A stretch of 64,000 nucleotides of DNA from Corynebacterium sp. KPL1814 (GCF_000478175.1 NZ_KI515774.1:473949-537948), one strand, 5' to 3'; positions 28,112 through 39,969 are shown, numbered from the stretch's first letter. Notes: generated by a model from the sequence alone, not told the origin. A program made the numbers and translations.

Positions 28112-29005
28112 TTAGAGGGTGGACGGCCGCGCCACAAAGACCGTGGCCAGCCTTTTGCCCTTCTCCTTAATGAGCGCGATGGCCTGGCCATTGGGGGCTA
28201 CCGCCGCATGAACCCCGGACAGCCCGCGCGGCTCTAACCATTTGCCCATCGCTAAAGCGGCGGCCTCGTCCTCGGTGACGGGCAGGACGGGGAAACTGCG
28301 CTTGAGCGCCTCATCGAGGCTCAAGGATAGGCTGGGGTTTTCGGCAAGATCGTCGAGCATGTGGGCATCGGCAAGCGCAAAGGGCCCCACCGTAGTGCGG
28401 CGCAGGGCGGTTAAATGCCCGCCGACGCCCAGGGCCTCGCCCATATCGCGCGCCAAGGAGCGGATATAGGTGCCGGAGGAACACTCCACGGATACATCGA
28501 GGTCAATAAAATCGCCCTCGGCGCGCAGGTCATGAATATCAAAGCTGTGGACGGTGACCGGGCGGGTCGGGATATCTACCTCTTTGCCCTCCCGCACCAA
28601 TTCATGCGCCCTTTTGCCTTTGATCTTGATGGCGGACACCGCGGCGGGCTTTTGCATAATCTCGCCGGTCAATGCGGCAACTTCGGCCTCGATGGCGGAA
28701 CGGTGCAGTGCGGCCGCAGGCTTGCCCCAGCGAAATTCGCCCTCGGCATCATCGGTGGTGGTAGAAGCGCCGAGGCGGATGGTAGCTGAATAAGACTTGG
28801 TGGAGGCGACCATGTGCGCGAGGAATTTGGTGCCGCGTTCGATGCCGAGGACCAGCACCCCTGTCGCCATGGGATCCAGGGTGCCGGCATGGCCGACCTT
28901 TTTAGTGTGAAAATACCTGCGTAGGCGGTTAACAACATCGTGAGAGGTCATGCCGGCAGGCTTATCAACGATGACAAGTCCGGAATGTGCGAGCGCATCA
29001 GTCAT
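28112..29005 (-). CDS. truB: tRNA pseudouridine-55 synthase
   Basis: Makes the pseudouridine of the T-loop in tRNAs; 297 aa. The start MTDALAHSGLVIVDKPAGMTSHD is typical; the catalytic Asp lies in HAGTLDPMATGVL. The C-terminal part has the actinobacterial extension without a clear PUA domain. ATG 29005 is chosen over a TTG three codons upstream. It has TAGACT 8 nt upstream and appears leaderless. It is convergent with pptT and divergent from ribF. Confidence 0.95.
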   Translation of the reverse strand: MTDALAHSGLVIVDKPAGMTSHDVVNRLRRYFHTKKVGHAGTLDPMATGVLVLGIERGTKFLAHMVASTKSYSATIRLGASTTTDDAEGEFRWGKPAAALHRSAIEAEVAALTGEIMQKPAAVSAIKIKGKRAHELVREGKEVDIPTRPVTVHSFDIHDLRAEGDFIDLDVSVECSSGTYIRSLARDMGEALGVGGHLTALRRTTVGPFALADAHMLDDLAENPSLSLSLDEALKRSFPVLPVTEDEAAALAMGKWLEPRGLSGVHAAVAPNGQAIALIKEKGKRLATVFVARPSTL

Positions 29006-29007
29006 AG

Positions 29008-30051
<1,044 letters not shown>

Positions 30052-30993
30052 ATGAAGGCGATCCTCGATCTTGATACCGGCATTGATGATGCCCTGGCCC
30101 TGGCCTATGCCTTGGCCCACCCCGATCTTGAGCTCATCGGAGTGACGTGCACCTATGGCAATGTCACCGTTCCGCTGGCGGTGCGCAATACCCTGGCCCT
30201 GCTGGAATTGCTAGATAGGCCCGATATCCCGGTCTTTGCCGGCCCCAGCCCGGACGGTTTCCAGCCCAGCGAGATTTCCTCGTTCATTCACGGCCAGAAT
30301 GGCGTGGGCGAGGTCGCGCTTACCTCGTCCGATAAGACCGAGGACGCCCAGTCGGCCACGGAGTTCTTCTTGCAGGCCGTGCGCGATTACGGCGATGACC
30401 TGGTCATTATCCCCACCGGTCCGTCGACGACCATCGCCCAGGCCATGCTTGCCGATGCCACCTTTGCCACCAACGCCCACATCGTCATGATGGGCGGGGC
30501 GCTGACCGTTCCCGGCAACGTATCCGCGTGGGCTGAGGCCAATATTTCCCAGGACCCGGATGCTACGGATTACCTCTTCCGCCACAGCAGCGATGTCACC
30601 ATGGTGGGCCTTGATGTCACCCTGCGCACCCTCTTGACGGAAAAGGAAACCGCGCGGTGGCGGGCAACAGGAACGGCCGCGGGCGAGGCTTTCGCCGATA
30701 TGGTGGATTACTATATCCGCGCTTATGCCACCACGGCGCCTCACTTGGGCGGCTGCGGCCTGCACGATCCGCTGGCCGTGGCGGTAGCCGCCGATCCGTC
30801 GTTGGTGGAGGTCATTGAGACCAATATGAAAACCGATACCGAAGGCCCCACCCGCGGGCGCACCATCGCGGACGAAACTAGGCTGAGCCAGGAACCGACC
30901 GCGAAGGTCGCCGTGGGCGTGGACAACGAGCGGTTTGTCAGTGAATTTGTAGACCGCCTCGAAGAACTTTTCCGCACGGTGGGCGCCAAGTAG
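30052..30993 (+). CDS. iunH: Nucleoside hydrolase (inosine-uridine preferring family)
   Basis: Cleaves the N-glycosidic bond of ribonucleosides for base salvage; 313 aa. The N-terminal calcium-binding aspartate cluster is LDLDTGIDDALAL, with the conserved VTCTYGN. Further metal or sugar contacts lie in VMMGGALTVPGNV and the His of CGLHDPLAVA. It starts directly after the ribF stop, so it is co-transcribed with it. Preference among nucleosides is not readable. Confidence 0.92.
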   Translation: MKAILDLDTGIDDALALAYALAHPDLELIGVTCTYGNVTVPLAVRNTLALLELLDRPDIPVFAGPSPDGFQPSEISSFIHGQNGVGEVALTSSDKTEDAQSATEFFLQAVRDYGDDLVIIPTGPSTTIAQAMLADATFATNAHIVMMGGALTVPGNVSAWAEANISQDPDATDYLFRHSSDVTMVGLDVTLRTLLTEKETARWRATGTAAGEAFADMVDYYIRAYATTAPHLGGCGLHDPLAVAVAADPSLVEVIETNMKTDTEGPTRGRTIADETRLSQEPTAKVAVGVDNERFVSEFVDRLEELFRTVGAK

Positions 30994-31002
30994 TGCAGCG
31001 TT

Positions 31003-31032
31003 TTGATTTGCCACGCTAATTGGCTGTAAGAT
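31003..31032 (+). promoter_or_regulatory. Putative rpsO promoter
   Basis: TTGATT (31003-31008) and TAAGAT (31027-31032) are spaced by 18 bp. A leader of about 100 nt would result before the rpsO ATG. Confidence 0.45.
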
Positions 31033-31046
31033 GACCAGTTGGCTTA

Positions 31047-31070
31047 GCGACTGTGGTTCACGACAGTTGC
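31047..31070 (+). ncRNA. Hairpin in the rpsO leader
   Basis: GCGACTGT (31047-31054) pairs with ACAGTTGC (31063-31070), one G-T pair, with the loop GGTTCACG. Ribosomal protein S15 often binds its own leader, and this stem is a candidate site. That role is inference. Confidence 0.35.
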
Positions 31071-31142
31071 GGCACGCGGAGCTCGCCACGGCGGCGCTGC
31101 GCGTTGAAGAATAGTGTGGACTGAAATAAAGGAGAAATACTC

Positions 31143-31412
31143 ATGGCATTGACCACTGAGAAGAAGGCCGAAATCCTCAAGGAGTACGGCCTGCACGAGA
31201 CCGACACCGGTTCCCCCGAGGCACAGGTTGCCCTGCTGACCTCCCGCATCAACACTTTGACGGAGCACCTGAAGTTCCACAAGCACGATCACCACTCCCG
31301 TCGTGGTCTGCTGCTGATGGTTGGTCGTCGTCGTGGCCTGCTGAAGTACTTGGCAGAAAACAACGTGGATCGTTACCGTGATCTGATTTCCCGCCTGGGC
31401 CTGCGCCGCTAA
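31143..31412 (+). CDS. rpsO: 30S ribosomal protein S15
   Basis: Primary 16S rRNA-binding protein of the small subunit, 89 aa, the standard length. It has the conserved [38 protein letters not shown] and [15 protein letters not shown] strong AAGGAG precedes the ATG. It is followed by a hairpin and then pnp, the usual order. Confidence 0.98.
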   Translation: MALTTEKKAEILKEYGLHETDTGSPEAQVALLTSRINTLTEHLKFHKHDHHSRRGLLLMVGRRRGLLKYLAENNVDRYRDLISRLGLRR

Positions 31413-31438
31413 TTGCGACGCGGCTGCGGCCGAATTTT

Positions 31439-31462
31439 TCCCCTTGCCCTGCGGCAAGGGGA
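31439..31462 (+). terminator. Hairpin between rpsO and pnp
   Basis: A perfect 10-bp stem, TCCCCTTGCC with GGCAAGGGGA, and a 4-nt loop CTGC. The downstream T-run (TTTTA) begins about 10 nt after the stem, so it is either a partial terminator or an RNA-processing site, as known between rpsO and pnp in other bacteria. Confidence 0.6.
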
Positions 31463-31625
31463 ATTAGTGGTTTTATACCCTCTTAATCCTTGTAGGGAGC
31501 AGGGGCGTTTGTAATTGCCGTAGCTCAAAAGTGCGGAATCTCTGTTAGAATTTTCACCGTTGTCAAAAACAATGTGGAAAAGGCGGCACCGACGATCGCC
31601 TAAAACATTCAAGGAGAATTACTAG

Positions 31626-33872
31626 ATGAGCGTTCAGAACTCCGTAGAGTTCAATATCGATGACGAATTCGGTATTACCGAAGCTATCGCCGTCCTCGAC
31701 AACGGGGACTTTGGCACCCGCACGGTACGTTTCGAAACCGGCCAGTTGGCCCGCCAAGCAGATGGTTCCGTAACTACGTACCTCGATGATGACACGATGC
31801 TGCTGGCCACCACGACTGCCTCGAACCAGCCGCGCGAGAACTTTGACTTCTTCCCACTTACCGTGGACGTGGAAGAGCGCATGTACGCAGCCGGCAAGAT
31901 CCCCGGCTCCTTCTTCCGCCGCGAGGGGCGTCCCTCCACCGAGGCCATCTTGGCCTGCCGCCTCATCGACCGCCCGCTGCGCCCCACCTTTGTCAAGGAC
32001 CTGCGCAACGAAGTGCAGGTGGTCATCACCGTCCTGTCGCAGGACCCAGAAGAGTACTACGACGTCGTAGCCATCAACGGCGCGTCCGCAGCAACCCAGC
32101 TTTCCGGCCTGCCGGTCTCCGGCGCCGTCGGCGGCGTGCGCATGGCGCTCATCGCTGATGACAAGCACCCAGAAGGCCAGTGGGTGGCGTTCCCGAACCA
32201 CGAGCAGCACGAGCGCGCGCTCTTTGAAATGGTGGTCGCAGGCCGCATCGTTACTAAGGGCCGTAAAGAAGACGTCGCCATCATGATGGTGGAAGCTGGC
32301 GCCGGCACCAACGTTGCTGAGCGCATTGCCGATGGCGCCCCGGCACCGCAAGAAGCCGCCGTCGCCGAGGGCCTCGAGGCAGCCAAGCCGTTCATCAAGA
32401 CCCTGTGTGAGGCCCAGAACGGCCTGGCAGAGCGCACCGCCAAGGAGACCCAGGAGTTCCCGCTCTTCCCAGCGTATGAAGACGATGTCTTCGCCGCCGT
32501 GGAAAAGGCCGCTTCCAAGAAGCTGGAGAGCTTGCTGACGATCCCGGGCAAGCAGGAGCGCGACGAGGCCACGAACGAACACATGGAGCAGGTCGAACAA
32601 GACCTGCTGCCGCAGTTTGCTGACCTGGAAGAGGCAGTGGCCTCCAAGCAGATTCGCGCTGCTTATAACGAGGTCATGAAGAAGATCGTGCGCCGCAAGA
32701 TCTTGACCGATGGCTTCCGCATCGATGGCCGCGGGCTAACCGATATCCGCGACCTGTCCGTTGAAGTTGACTTGGTACCACGCGCGCACGGTTCTTCCTT
32801 GTTCGAGCGCGGTGAGACGCAGATCCTCGGTGTCACCACCCTGGATATGTTGAAGATGGAGCAGCAGATCGACTCGCTTACTCCTATCGAGTCCAAGCGT
32901 TACATGCACCACTACAACTTCCCGCCATTTTCTACCGGTGAGACCGGCCGCGTGGGCTCACCCAAGCGCCGCGAAATCGGCCACGGTGCGCTCGCCGAGC
33001 GCGCCCTGCTTCCGGTCATCCCGTCGCGCGAGGATTTCCCGTATGCCATCCGCCAGGTCTCTGAGGCACTCGGCTCCAATGGTTCCACCTCCATGGGTTC
33101 AGTCTGCGCATCCACCCTGTCCCTCTACAACGCGGGTGTTCCGCTCAAGGCGCCGGTAGCCGGCATCGCCATGGGCTTGGTCTCCGGTGAGGTCAAGGGC
33201 AAGGAAAAGTTCGTGGCACTGACCGATATCCTCGGCGCCGAAGATGCCTTCGGCGACATGGACTTCAAGGTTGCAGGTACCTCCGAATTCATCACTGCGT
33301 TGCAGCTGGACACGAAGCTGGACGGCATTCCTTCTAAGGTCTTGGCCCAGGCGCTCGAACAGGCCCGCGATGCCCGCGCAACCATTCTGGAAACCATGGC
33401 TGAGGTCATCGATTCCCCAGATGAGATGTCTGGCCTAGCCCCGAAGATCACCTCGGTGAAAATTCCGGTCAACAAGATCGGTGAGCTCATCGGCCCTAAG
33501 GGCAAGACCATCAACCAGATCACCGAAGATACCGGTGCTGATGTCTCGATTGAGGACGACGGCACGGTCTACATCTCTGCAGTTACCGGCGAGGCCGCAG
33601 ACGCTGCGATCGAAAAGGTTAACTCCATTGCCAACCCGCAGTTGCCCAAAGTGGGCGAGCGTTTCCTCGGCACGGTAGTCAAGACCGTTCCATTCGGCGC
33701 TTTCGTATCCTTGACCCCAGGCCGCGATGGATTGATCCACATCTCCAACCTGGGTGGGGACGAGCGCATCGAGAAGGTCGAAGATGTCGTAAACGTTGGC
33801 GATAAGGTACAGGTAGAAATCGCGGATATTGATAACCGCGGCAAGATCTCCTTGGTGCCAGTAGAGGACTAA
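31626..33872 (+). CDS. pnp: Polynucleotide phosphorylase
   Basis: Phosphorolytic 3'-5' exoribonuclease of the RNA decay machinery; 748 aa. Two RNase PH domains flank an all-helical domain. The second RNase PH core holds [14 protein letters not shown] and [16 protein letters not shown]. The KH domain ([16 protein letters not shown]) and the S1 domain ([18 protein letters not shown]) end the protein. AAGGAG lies about 10 nt before the ATG. It may have its own promoter in the 213-bp gap after rpsO. A strong terminator follows. Confidence 0.97.
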   Translation: MSVQNSVEFNIDDEFGITEAIAVLDNGDFGTRTVRFETGQLARQADGSVTTYLDDDTMLLATTTASNQPRENFDFFPLTVDVEERMYAAGKIPGSFFRREGRPSTEAILACRLIDRPLRPTFVKDLRNEVQVVITVLSQDPEEYYDVVAINGASAATQLSGLPVSGAVGGVRMALIADDKHPEGQWVAFPNHEQHERALFEMVVAGRIVTKGRKEDVAIMMVEAGAGTNVAERIADGAPAPQEAAVAEGLEAAKPFIKTLCEAQNGLAERTAKETQEFPLFPAYEDDVFAAVEKAASKKLESLLTIPGKQERDEATNEHMEQVEQDLLPQFADLEEAVASKQIRAAYNEVMKKIVRRKILTDGFRIDGRGLTDIRDLSVEVDLVPRAHGSSLFERGETQILGVTTLDMLKMEQQIDSLTPIESKRYMHHYNFPPFSTGETGRVGSPKRREIGHGALAERALLPVIPSREDFPYAIRQVSEALGSNGSTSMGSVCASTLSLYNAGVPLKAPVAGIAMGLVSGEVKGKEKFVALTDILGAEDAFGDMDFKVAGTSEFITALQLDTKLDGIPSKVLAQALEQARDARATILETMAEVIDSPDEMSGLAPKITSVKIPVNKIGELIGPKGKTINQITEDTGADVSIEDDGTVYISAVTGEAADAAIEKVNSIANPQLPKVGERFLGTVVKTVPFGAFVSLTPGRDGLIHISNLGGDERIEKVEDVVNVGDKVQVEIADIDNRGKISLVPVED

Positions 33873-33896
33873 TCCCTCAGACGCTCTTTAGAGCAG

Positions 33897-33937
33897 TGGC
33901 CCTGTTTCCCGGATATGGTGGGAAACAGGGCCATTTT
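33897..33937 (+). terminator. Terminator after pnp
   Basis: TGGCCCTGTTTCCC (33897-33910) pairs perfectly with GGGAAACAGGGCCA (33920-33933), followed by TTTT. Confidence 0.92.
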
Positions 33938-33958
33938 CTATGCCTGCGCCGTGATCAC

Positions 33959-34690
33959 TTAGTTTTGGAAATCAAGCACGAGGCGTTTGGGGTTCTGCAA
34001 GAAGGTCACGGAATAAGGCGTTTGCTTCTTTAGCCCGATGACCAACTGCGTTTGCGCCTCGAAGGTGGTGGTGTAGTTGATCTCTTGCACAACACCGGCA
34101 CCTGGGGTGATGCCAGAATCCATGAACCTTTGCTCTAACTCTGGTGTTGATGGCCACGGGGTGCCCTCGATACCAAGATTGAGGAATGTAGCGCCTTTGA
34201 CCTCGACCGGAAGTCCCGAGGCCTGGTGGGCGGGCTGATCAGTATAAGTGGTAAACCACCCGGCTTCGCCGTCACCTTCGAGGTCAATCACCACGCGGGT
34301 AAAAGAATCATGCGCGGCTACCCGAATCCCAGTGGGAACGAGGCCACCCAGGCCAGGAGGAAGGTGGCGCTGATCCTCGAGGGAGGGCGTGCCCATGCCG
34401 CCAAAAGCAGGTTTTGGATCATTGCCCTGCGCGTGTTGCTGATGGTGGCTTAACGGGGCGGTGTCTTCTACCGTTTTGGTTGGGTCATCGGCAGTGGTTG
34501 TGGTAGAAGGCTCCGATTTCTCTGCCGCAGACGTGGTCGATTCCGCCGTGGAGCTGGTGGATTCCTGCTGCGTAGCGAATGAGGCATCGGCGGCCTCGTC
34601 ATCGCTGGGGTTAGCGCAAGCAGCCAGCGAGAGCATGCAGCTCATGCCGGCGCCAGCAGCGATAACGCGGGTGAGAGTAGATCGAGACAT
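33959..34690 (-). CDS. Lipoprotein with AMIN-like C-terminal domain
   Basis: A 243-aa secreted lipoprotein. The signal ends in the lipobox LAAC near residue 25. Residues about 30-90 are Ser/Thr/Glu-rich, a disordered wall-spanning linker. The C-terminal domain (about 110-243) has alternating strands with RVAAHDSFTRVVIDLEG and the ending PKRLVLDFQN, the pattern of AMIN-like domains that bind cell-wall polymers. ATG 34690 is preferred; a GTG at 34699 is also in frame. Function unknown. Confidence 0.78.
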   Translation of the reverse strand: MSRSTLTRVIAAGAGMSCMLSLAACANPSDDEAADASFATQQESTSSTAESTTSAAEKSEPSTTTTADDPTKTVEDTAPLSHHQQHAQGNDPKPAFGGMGTPSLEDQRHLPPGLGGLVPTGIRVAAHDSFTRVVIDLEGDGEAGWFTTYTDQPAHQASGLPVEVKGATFLNLGIEGTPWPSTPELEQRFMDSGITPGAGVVQEINYTTTFEAQTQLVIGLKKQTPYSVTFLQNPKRLVLDFQN

Positions 34691-34807
34691 TGTGACCACT
34701 TCCTAGGTTGTCTACCTTGTTGTCTCTTTCAATTCTACCGGTACACAAGTGGCCCAACTGGGGAAGTGATGCAATTGTTGTACAAGGGAAACTAGCGAAG
34801 GTGTGGC

Positions 34808-35197
34808 CTAACGCTTCAATTGGACGAGCTGGATGAGGTTACCCACGGTATCGTCAAAGACTGCGATAATGGAGGGGCCAACGTCGGTGGGCTCCATGGT
34901 AAAGTCCACGCCCTTGTCCTTTAGCTCAGCGTATTCTTTTTCCACATCCTGCGATAAGAATTGGGTGACCGGGATATTATCCGCCTTCAGCGCCTCGGTG
35001 TACGTCTTAGCGGCAGGGTGGCCCTTGGGCTCAAGGAGCAGTTCAACGCTGCCATCGCCGTCCGCGTTGGTGACCGTAAGCCACCGGAAATCGCCGTGTG
35101 TGACGTCATCTTTTACCCGGAAACCTAGGACATCGACATAAAAATCGTGGGCGCGAGCAACGTCATCTACTGGAACGGACGCAATATAAATCTGCAT
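34808..35197 (-). CDS. VOC family (glyoxalase/bleomycin-resistance fold) protein
   Basis: A 129-aa single-module VOC protein with MQIYIASVPVDDVARAHDFYVDVLGFRV at the start (shown here in two familiar blocks, VDDVARAHDFY and DVLGFRV) and DTVGNLIQLVQ at the end. It is one half of the usual metal site and would work as a dimer. The start at 35197 is supported by the family and by a -10 box 7 nt upstream; the frame open to 35368 is non-coding. Substrate unknown. Confidence 0.82.
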   Translation of the reverse strand: MQIYIASVPVDDVARAHDFYVDVLGFRVKDDVTHGDFRWLTVTNADGDGSVELLLEPKGHPAAKTYTEALKADNIPVTQFLSQDVEKEYAELKDKGVDFTMEPTDVGPSIIAVFDDTVGNLIQLVQLKR

Positions 35198-35204
35198 GAC
35201 GCCC

Positions 35205-35210
35205 AGTTTA
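35205..35210 (-). promoter_or_regulatory. -10 element (TAAACT) of the VOC gene
   Basis: On the minus strand TAAACT is followed by 7 nt and the ATG at 35197. Leaderless pattern. Confidence 0.55.
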
Positions 35211-35267
35211 GCAGTGGTATTTTTGCCGTTCGGACGCCCGCCCGCCCCGGATGGGCGAGCGCGATAG

Positions 35268-36068
<801 letters not shown>

Positions 36069-36072
36069 CGGT

Positions 36073-36819
36073 ATGGCCACTGCGAGTGAGCTAAAAATCC
36101 AGCTCATTGCCGCCACCGAGTTTCACCCGCCGCAGGGAACGCAGTGGCGTGCCGATGAGACGGCGACCGATGGCGAGGCCCTCGTCGAATTCGCGGGACG
36201 GGCGTGTTATGAGTCTTTTGACAAACCCAACCCGCGGACCGCGACGAACTCCGCCTACCTGCACCACATCATGGAGGTAGGCCATACGGCGCTTCTGGAA
36301 CACGCTACGGCCACGATGTACATTACGGGGCTCTCGCGCTCAGCCAGCCATGAATTGGTGCGCCACCGGCACTTTTCCTTTTCGCAGCTATCCCAGCGCT
36401 TTGTGCATCCCAATGAGATGCACGTAGCGCTGCCCAAGCTGGTGGAAGAAGATGAACAATTGCGCCGGTTGGTCATGCAGGCCGTGGATGACACCCGTTT
36501 TGTCTACGATGAGCTGCTCGAGGCCTTGGAAGAAAAGCTGGATGAGCCGAATGCGCTGCTGCGAAAGAAGCAGGCGCGGCAGGCGGCGCGCGCGGTTTTG
36601 CCCAATGCGACGGAAACGAGGCTCGTCGTTACCGGCAATTACCGCGCGTGGCGCCACTTCATTGGGGCGCGGGCGGCCGAGCACGCTGATACGGAATTGC
36701 GCGAAGTGGCGGTAGAGTGCTTGAAGCATTTGCAAGACCAAGCACCAGCGCTTTTCGATGACTTCCATATCACCACGTTGGCCGATGGAACGCAGATGGC
36801 CGCAAGCCCTTACGCTTAA
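36073..36819 (+). CDS. thyX: Flavin-dependent thymidylate synthase
   Basis: FAD/NADPH-dependent methylation of dUMP to dTMP using methylene-THF; 248 aa. The ThyX motif is [13 protein letters not shown] (RHRxxSxxxxSxR). [14 protein letters not shown] and the downstream WRHFIGAR are also family hallmarks. Only 4 nt follow dapB. The dapB-thyX-dapA order is shared with Mycobacterium and Corynebacterium. Confidence 0.96.
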   Translation: MATASELKIQLIAATEFHPPQGTQWRADETATDGEALVEFAGRACYESFDKPNPRTATNSAYLHHIMEVGHTALLEHATATMYITGLSRSASHELVRHRHFSFSQLSQRFVHPNEMHVALPKLVEEDEQLRRLVMQAVDDTRFVYDELLEALEEKLDEPNALLRKKQARQAARAVLPNATETRLVVTGNYRAWRHFIGARAAEHADTELREVAVECLKHLQDQAPALFDDFHITTLADGTQMAASPYA

Positions 36820-36859
36820 CACGCGCCACCCCGATGCGGCCAAAAGGTGCCCTAGCGGG

Positions 36860-36865
36860 TAACCT
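36860..36865 (+). promoter_or_regulatory. -10 candidate (TAACCT) of dapA
   Basis: TAACCT stands 8 nt before the ATG at 36874. It could give dapA a separate leaderless transcript within the dapB-thyX-dapA-rnj cluster. Confidence 0.45.
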
Positions 36866-36873
36866 TGACGGCT

Positions 36874-37782
36874 ATGAGCACAGGTATGACAGCAAAGACT
36901 GGCGTTGACACCTTCGGTCGCATTGGCGTCGCCATGGTCACTCCGTTTGATCGTGACGGTGCGCTGGATGTAGAAGCGGGTCGCCGCCTGGCAGCTCATC
37001 TCGTAGACAACGGCGTGGATTCACTCATCTTGGGTGGAACGACGGGCGAGTCTCCTACCACGTCCTTGGACGAAAAGTTGGAGCTGCTCAAGGCCGTAAA
37101 AGAGGAAGTGGGAGACCGCGTCCGGATCTGTGCGGGCGCCGGAACGAATAACACCGCAACCTCGATCGAGGTTGCCCAAGCTTCCGCCGCCGCAGGAGCC
37201 GATAGCCTGCTCGTGGTGACTCCGTATTACTCCAAGCCCTCCCAAAAGGGCGTCTATGAGCATTTTGCCGCAGTTGCTGATTCTACGGATCTGCCGATTT
37301 GCGTCTATGACATCCCTGGCCGCTCGGGCATCCCAGTGGCGTCGGATACGCTCCGCCGCCTTGCGGAATTGCCGACTATCCAAGCCGTGAAAGACGCCAA
37401 GGGCGATCTTTCCGCGGCCGCAGAACTCATCCAAGAAACCGACTTGGCGTGGTACTCCGGTGACGATCCGATTAACCTGCCGTGGCTATCCCTCGGCGCT
37501 TCGGGTTTCATCTCCGTCATCGGCCACGCTGCACCGCGTGCCTTGGTAGAACTCTATGAAGCTTTCGATGCGGGCGATTTGGCCCGCGCGCAAGAAATAA
37601 ATTACTCAACGCTTCTTCCACTGACCCGCGCTCAGGCGCGGTTGGGCGGAGCGACATTTGCAAAGGAAGCTCTGCGCCTGCAGGGCTTTGAAGTTGGCGA
37701 TCCCCGCCTTCCTGTTACCGCCGCGAGCGAGGAGGAACGCGAGGTACTTCGCCGTGATTTGGAACAATCTGGAGTCCTTTAA
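36874..37782 (+). CDS. dapA: 4-hydroxy-tetrahydrodipicolinate synthase
   Basis: Condenses pyruvate with aspartate semialdehyde, the branch point to lysine and diaminopimelate; 302 aa, TIM barrel. GGTTGESPT, the catalytic Tyr in [17 protein letters not shown] and the Schiff-base Lys in IQAVKDAKG are visible. The start [12 protein letters not shown] matches C. glutamicum DapA. It is 2 nt from rnj, so the two are coupled. Confidence 0.97.
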   Translation: MSTGMTAKTGVDTFGRIGVAMVTPFDRDGALDVEAGRRLAAHLVDNGVDSLILGGTTGESPTTSLDEKLELLKAVKEEVGDRVRICAGAGTNNTATSIEVAQASAAAGADSLLVVTPYYSKPSQKGVYEHFAAVADSTDLPICVYDIPGRSGIPVASDTLRRLAELPTIQAVKDAKGDLSAAAELIQETDLAWYSGDDPINLPWLSLGASGFISVIGHAAPRALVELYEAFDAGDLARAQEINYSTLLPLTRAQARLGGATFAKEALRLQGFEVGDPRLPVTAASEEEREVLRRDLEQSGVL

Positions 37783-37784
37783 GA

Positions 37785-39929
37785 ATGACTGAACCCCGTA
37801 ACCGTTCCCGTAAGGTCACCCGCAAGGCGGGTCCACCTTCGGAAACTGAGACCGCCTCCAATGAGGCGGCTTCGCCCGTATTTCAGGCCCCTGCCAATAA
37901 CGCCGGCACTGCCGGAAATGAGGAACAGGGCAACTCTGGCAAGAATAACTCTGCCGATAACAAGAACGACGGCGATAACAACGGCCGCCGCTCGCGTTCC
38001 CGTGGCGGCCGCGGCCGTGGTCGTGGCGGAAACGGCAATAATGGCAATGGCCAAGGTGGCAATAACCACGGCGGCAATAACAAGAACAACAACGGTGGCA
38101 ACGGAAAGAACGGCAATGGCAAGGGCCGTGGCCGCAATAACAATAACCGCGGCCGCCGCAACGTGCCGAAGTCCATGCAGGGTGCTGATTTGACCAAGCG
38201 CCTGCCGGAACCGCCAAAGCAGGCGAAGGATACCCTGCGCATCTACGCCTTGGGCGGTATCTCCGAAATCGGCCGCAACATGACCGTCTTTGAGTACGGC
38301 GATGAGCTGCTCATCATTGACTGCGGCGTGCTCTTCCCATCGTCTGGCGAGCCTGGCGTGGACCTCATCCTGCCGGACTTCGGGCCGATTGAAAAAAAGA
38401 TCGACAAGGTCAAGGCCCTCGTGGTCACCCACGCCCACGAAGACCACATCGGTGCCATCCCGTGGCTGCTGAAGCTGCGCCCGGATATCCCCATCGTGGC
38501 CTCCCGTTTCACCATCGCGCTCATTGCGGCCAAGTGTAAGGAACACCGCCAGAAGCCGAAGTTCGTTGAGGTCAACGAAAAGTCTGACGTGACCTACGGC
38601 TGCTTCCGCGTTCGCTTCTGGGCGGTTAACCACTCCGTGCCGGATGCGCTCGGCATCATGCTAGGCACCCCGGCCGGGAATATCATCCACACCGGTGATA
38701 TCAAGCTGGACCAAACCCCGTTGGATAACCGTCCGACCGACCTTCCGGCGCTGTCTCGTTACGGCGACGAGGGCGTTGACCTCATGCTGTGCGATTCCAC
38801 CAACGCCACCGTGCCGGGCGTATCCGCCTCCGAGGGCGATATCCCAGCCAACTTCAAGCGCTTGGTGGCTAATGCGAAGCAGCGCGTCATCTTGGCCTCC
38901 TTCGCCTCGAACGTCTACCGCGTGCAGGCTGCCATCGATGCTGCCGTGGCCAATGGCCGCAAGGTGGCCTTCAATGGCCGTTCGATGATGCGCAATATGG
39001 AGATCGCGGAAAAGATGGGCTTTTTGAAGGTCCCGCGCGGCACCATCATCCCCATCGATGAGGCCGCGAAGATGGCCCCGCACAAGACGATGCTCATCAC
39101 CACCGGTACGCAGGGTGAGCCGATGGCCGCGCTGTCCCGCATGGCCCGCCGCGAGCACCGCCAGATCACGGTGCGCGATGGCGATACCATCATCTTCTCT
39201 TCCTCGCTCATCCCGGGCAACGAAGAGGCCGTCTTCGGCGTTATCAATATGCTGTCCCAGATTGGTGCCAACGTCATCACCAACCAGGACGTCAAGGTCC
39301 ACGCATCTGGCCACGGCTACTCCGGCGAGCTGCTCTTCCTGTACAATGCGGCGCGCCCGCGCAATGCCATGCCCGTCCACGGTGAGTGGCGCCACCTGCG
39401 CGCCAATAAGGAATTGGCGATTTCCACCGGCGTGGCCCGCGACCGGACGGTCTTGGCACAAAACGGCGTCGTGGTGGATCTGCGCAAGGGCCGCGCGGAG
39501 GTCGTCGGCCAGCTGCAGGTTGGCCACCTCTACGTCGATGGCGTGTCCATGGGCGATGTCGATGCCGATACCTTGGCAGACCGCACCAACTTGGGCGCCG
39601 GCGGCGTGGTATCCATTACCTGCGTGATTGATAACCGCACCTCCCGCCTGCTCGAGCACCCAACCGTGGCAACCACCGGTTTCTCCGATGATGACCGGGG
39701 TGTTGTGCCCGAGGTTGCGGAGATGGTGGAAAACACCATGAATGATCTCGCCGCAGAGGGCGAGAATGACACCTACCGGATGGTGCAAAAGCTGCGCCGC
39801 AAGGTCTCCAAGCTCATGGATTCCAAGTACAAGCGCGAGCCGGTCATTTTGCCCACCATCGTGCCGACGAATTCAGGCACGCTGCTTGCCGATGACGCCG
39901 ATGTCGACGCCAGCCGCGAGTCCCTGTAG
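37785..39929 (+). CDS. rnj: Ribonuclease J
   Basis: Metallo-beta-lactamase/beta-CASP exo- and endoribonuclease of mRNA decay and rRNA processing; 714 aa. The first ~130 residues are a low-complexity Asn/Gly/Arg/Lys-rich tail. The catalytic core starts near LRIYALGGISEIGRNM, with HAHEDHIGA beginning at H216. Further motifs include HTGDIK, the beta-CASP region and HVHASGH-type residues (KVHASGHGYSGE). The C-terminal domain completes the protein. It starts 2 nt after dapA. Confidence 0.96.
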   Translation: MTEPRNRSRKVTRKAGPPSETETASNEAASPVFQAPANNAGTAGNEEQGNSGKNNSADNKNDGDNNGRRSRSRGGRGRGRGGNGNNGNGQGGNNHGGNNKNNNGGNGKNGNGKGRGRNNNNRGRRNVPKSMQGADLTKRLPEPPKQAKDTLRIYALGGISEIGRNMTVFEYGDELLIIDCGVLFPSSGEPGVDLILPDFGPIEKKIDKVKALVVTHAHEDHIGAIPWLLKLRPDIPIVASRFTIALIAAKCKEHRQKPKFVEVNEKSDVTYGCFRVRFWAVNHSVPDALGIMLGTPAGNIIHTGDIKLDQTPLDNRPTDLPALSRYGDEGVDLMLCDSTNATVPGVSASEGDIPANFKRLVANAKQRVILASFASNVYRVQAAIDAAVANGRKVAFNGRSMMRNMEIAEKMGFLKVPRGTIIPIDEAAKMAPHKTMLITTGTQGEPMAALSRMARREHRQITVRDGDTIIFSSSLIPGNEEAVFGVINMLSQIGANVITNQDVKVHASGHGYSGELLFLYNAARPRNAMPVHGEWRHLRANKELAISTGVARDRTVLAQNGVVVDLRKGRAEVVGQLQVGHLYVDGVSMGDVDADTLADRTNLGAGGVVSITCVIDNRTSRLLEHPTVATTGFSDDDRGVVPEVAEMVENTMNDLAAEGENDTYRMVQKLRRKVSKLMDSKYKREPVILPTIVPTNSGTLLADDADVDASRESL

Positions 39930-39937
39930 GTTCTCCT

Positions 39938-39969
39938 ACAAAAGGATTTAATTACAAAAGGATTTAATT
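39938..39969. repeat. Two perfect tandem copies of a 16-bp unit
   Basis: ACAAAAGGATTTAATT occurs at 39938-39953 and again at 39954-39969, immediately after rnj. The AT-rich unit stands out from the GC-rich surroundings. Confidence 0.9.

Noticed and set aside
38661..39788. A 375-codon open frame opposite rnj
   Set aside because: Antisense shadow; no recognisable domain, no start signal, and it overlaps the catalytic core of RNase J.
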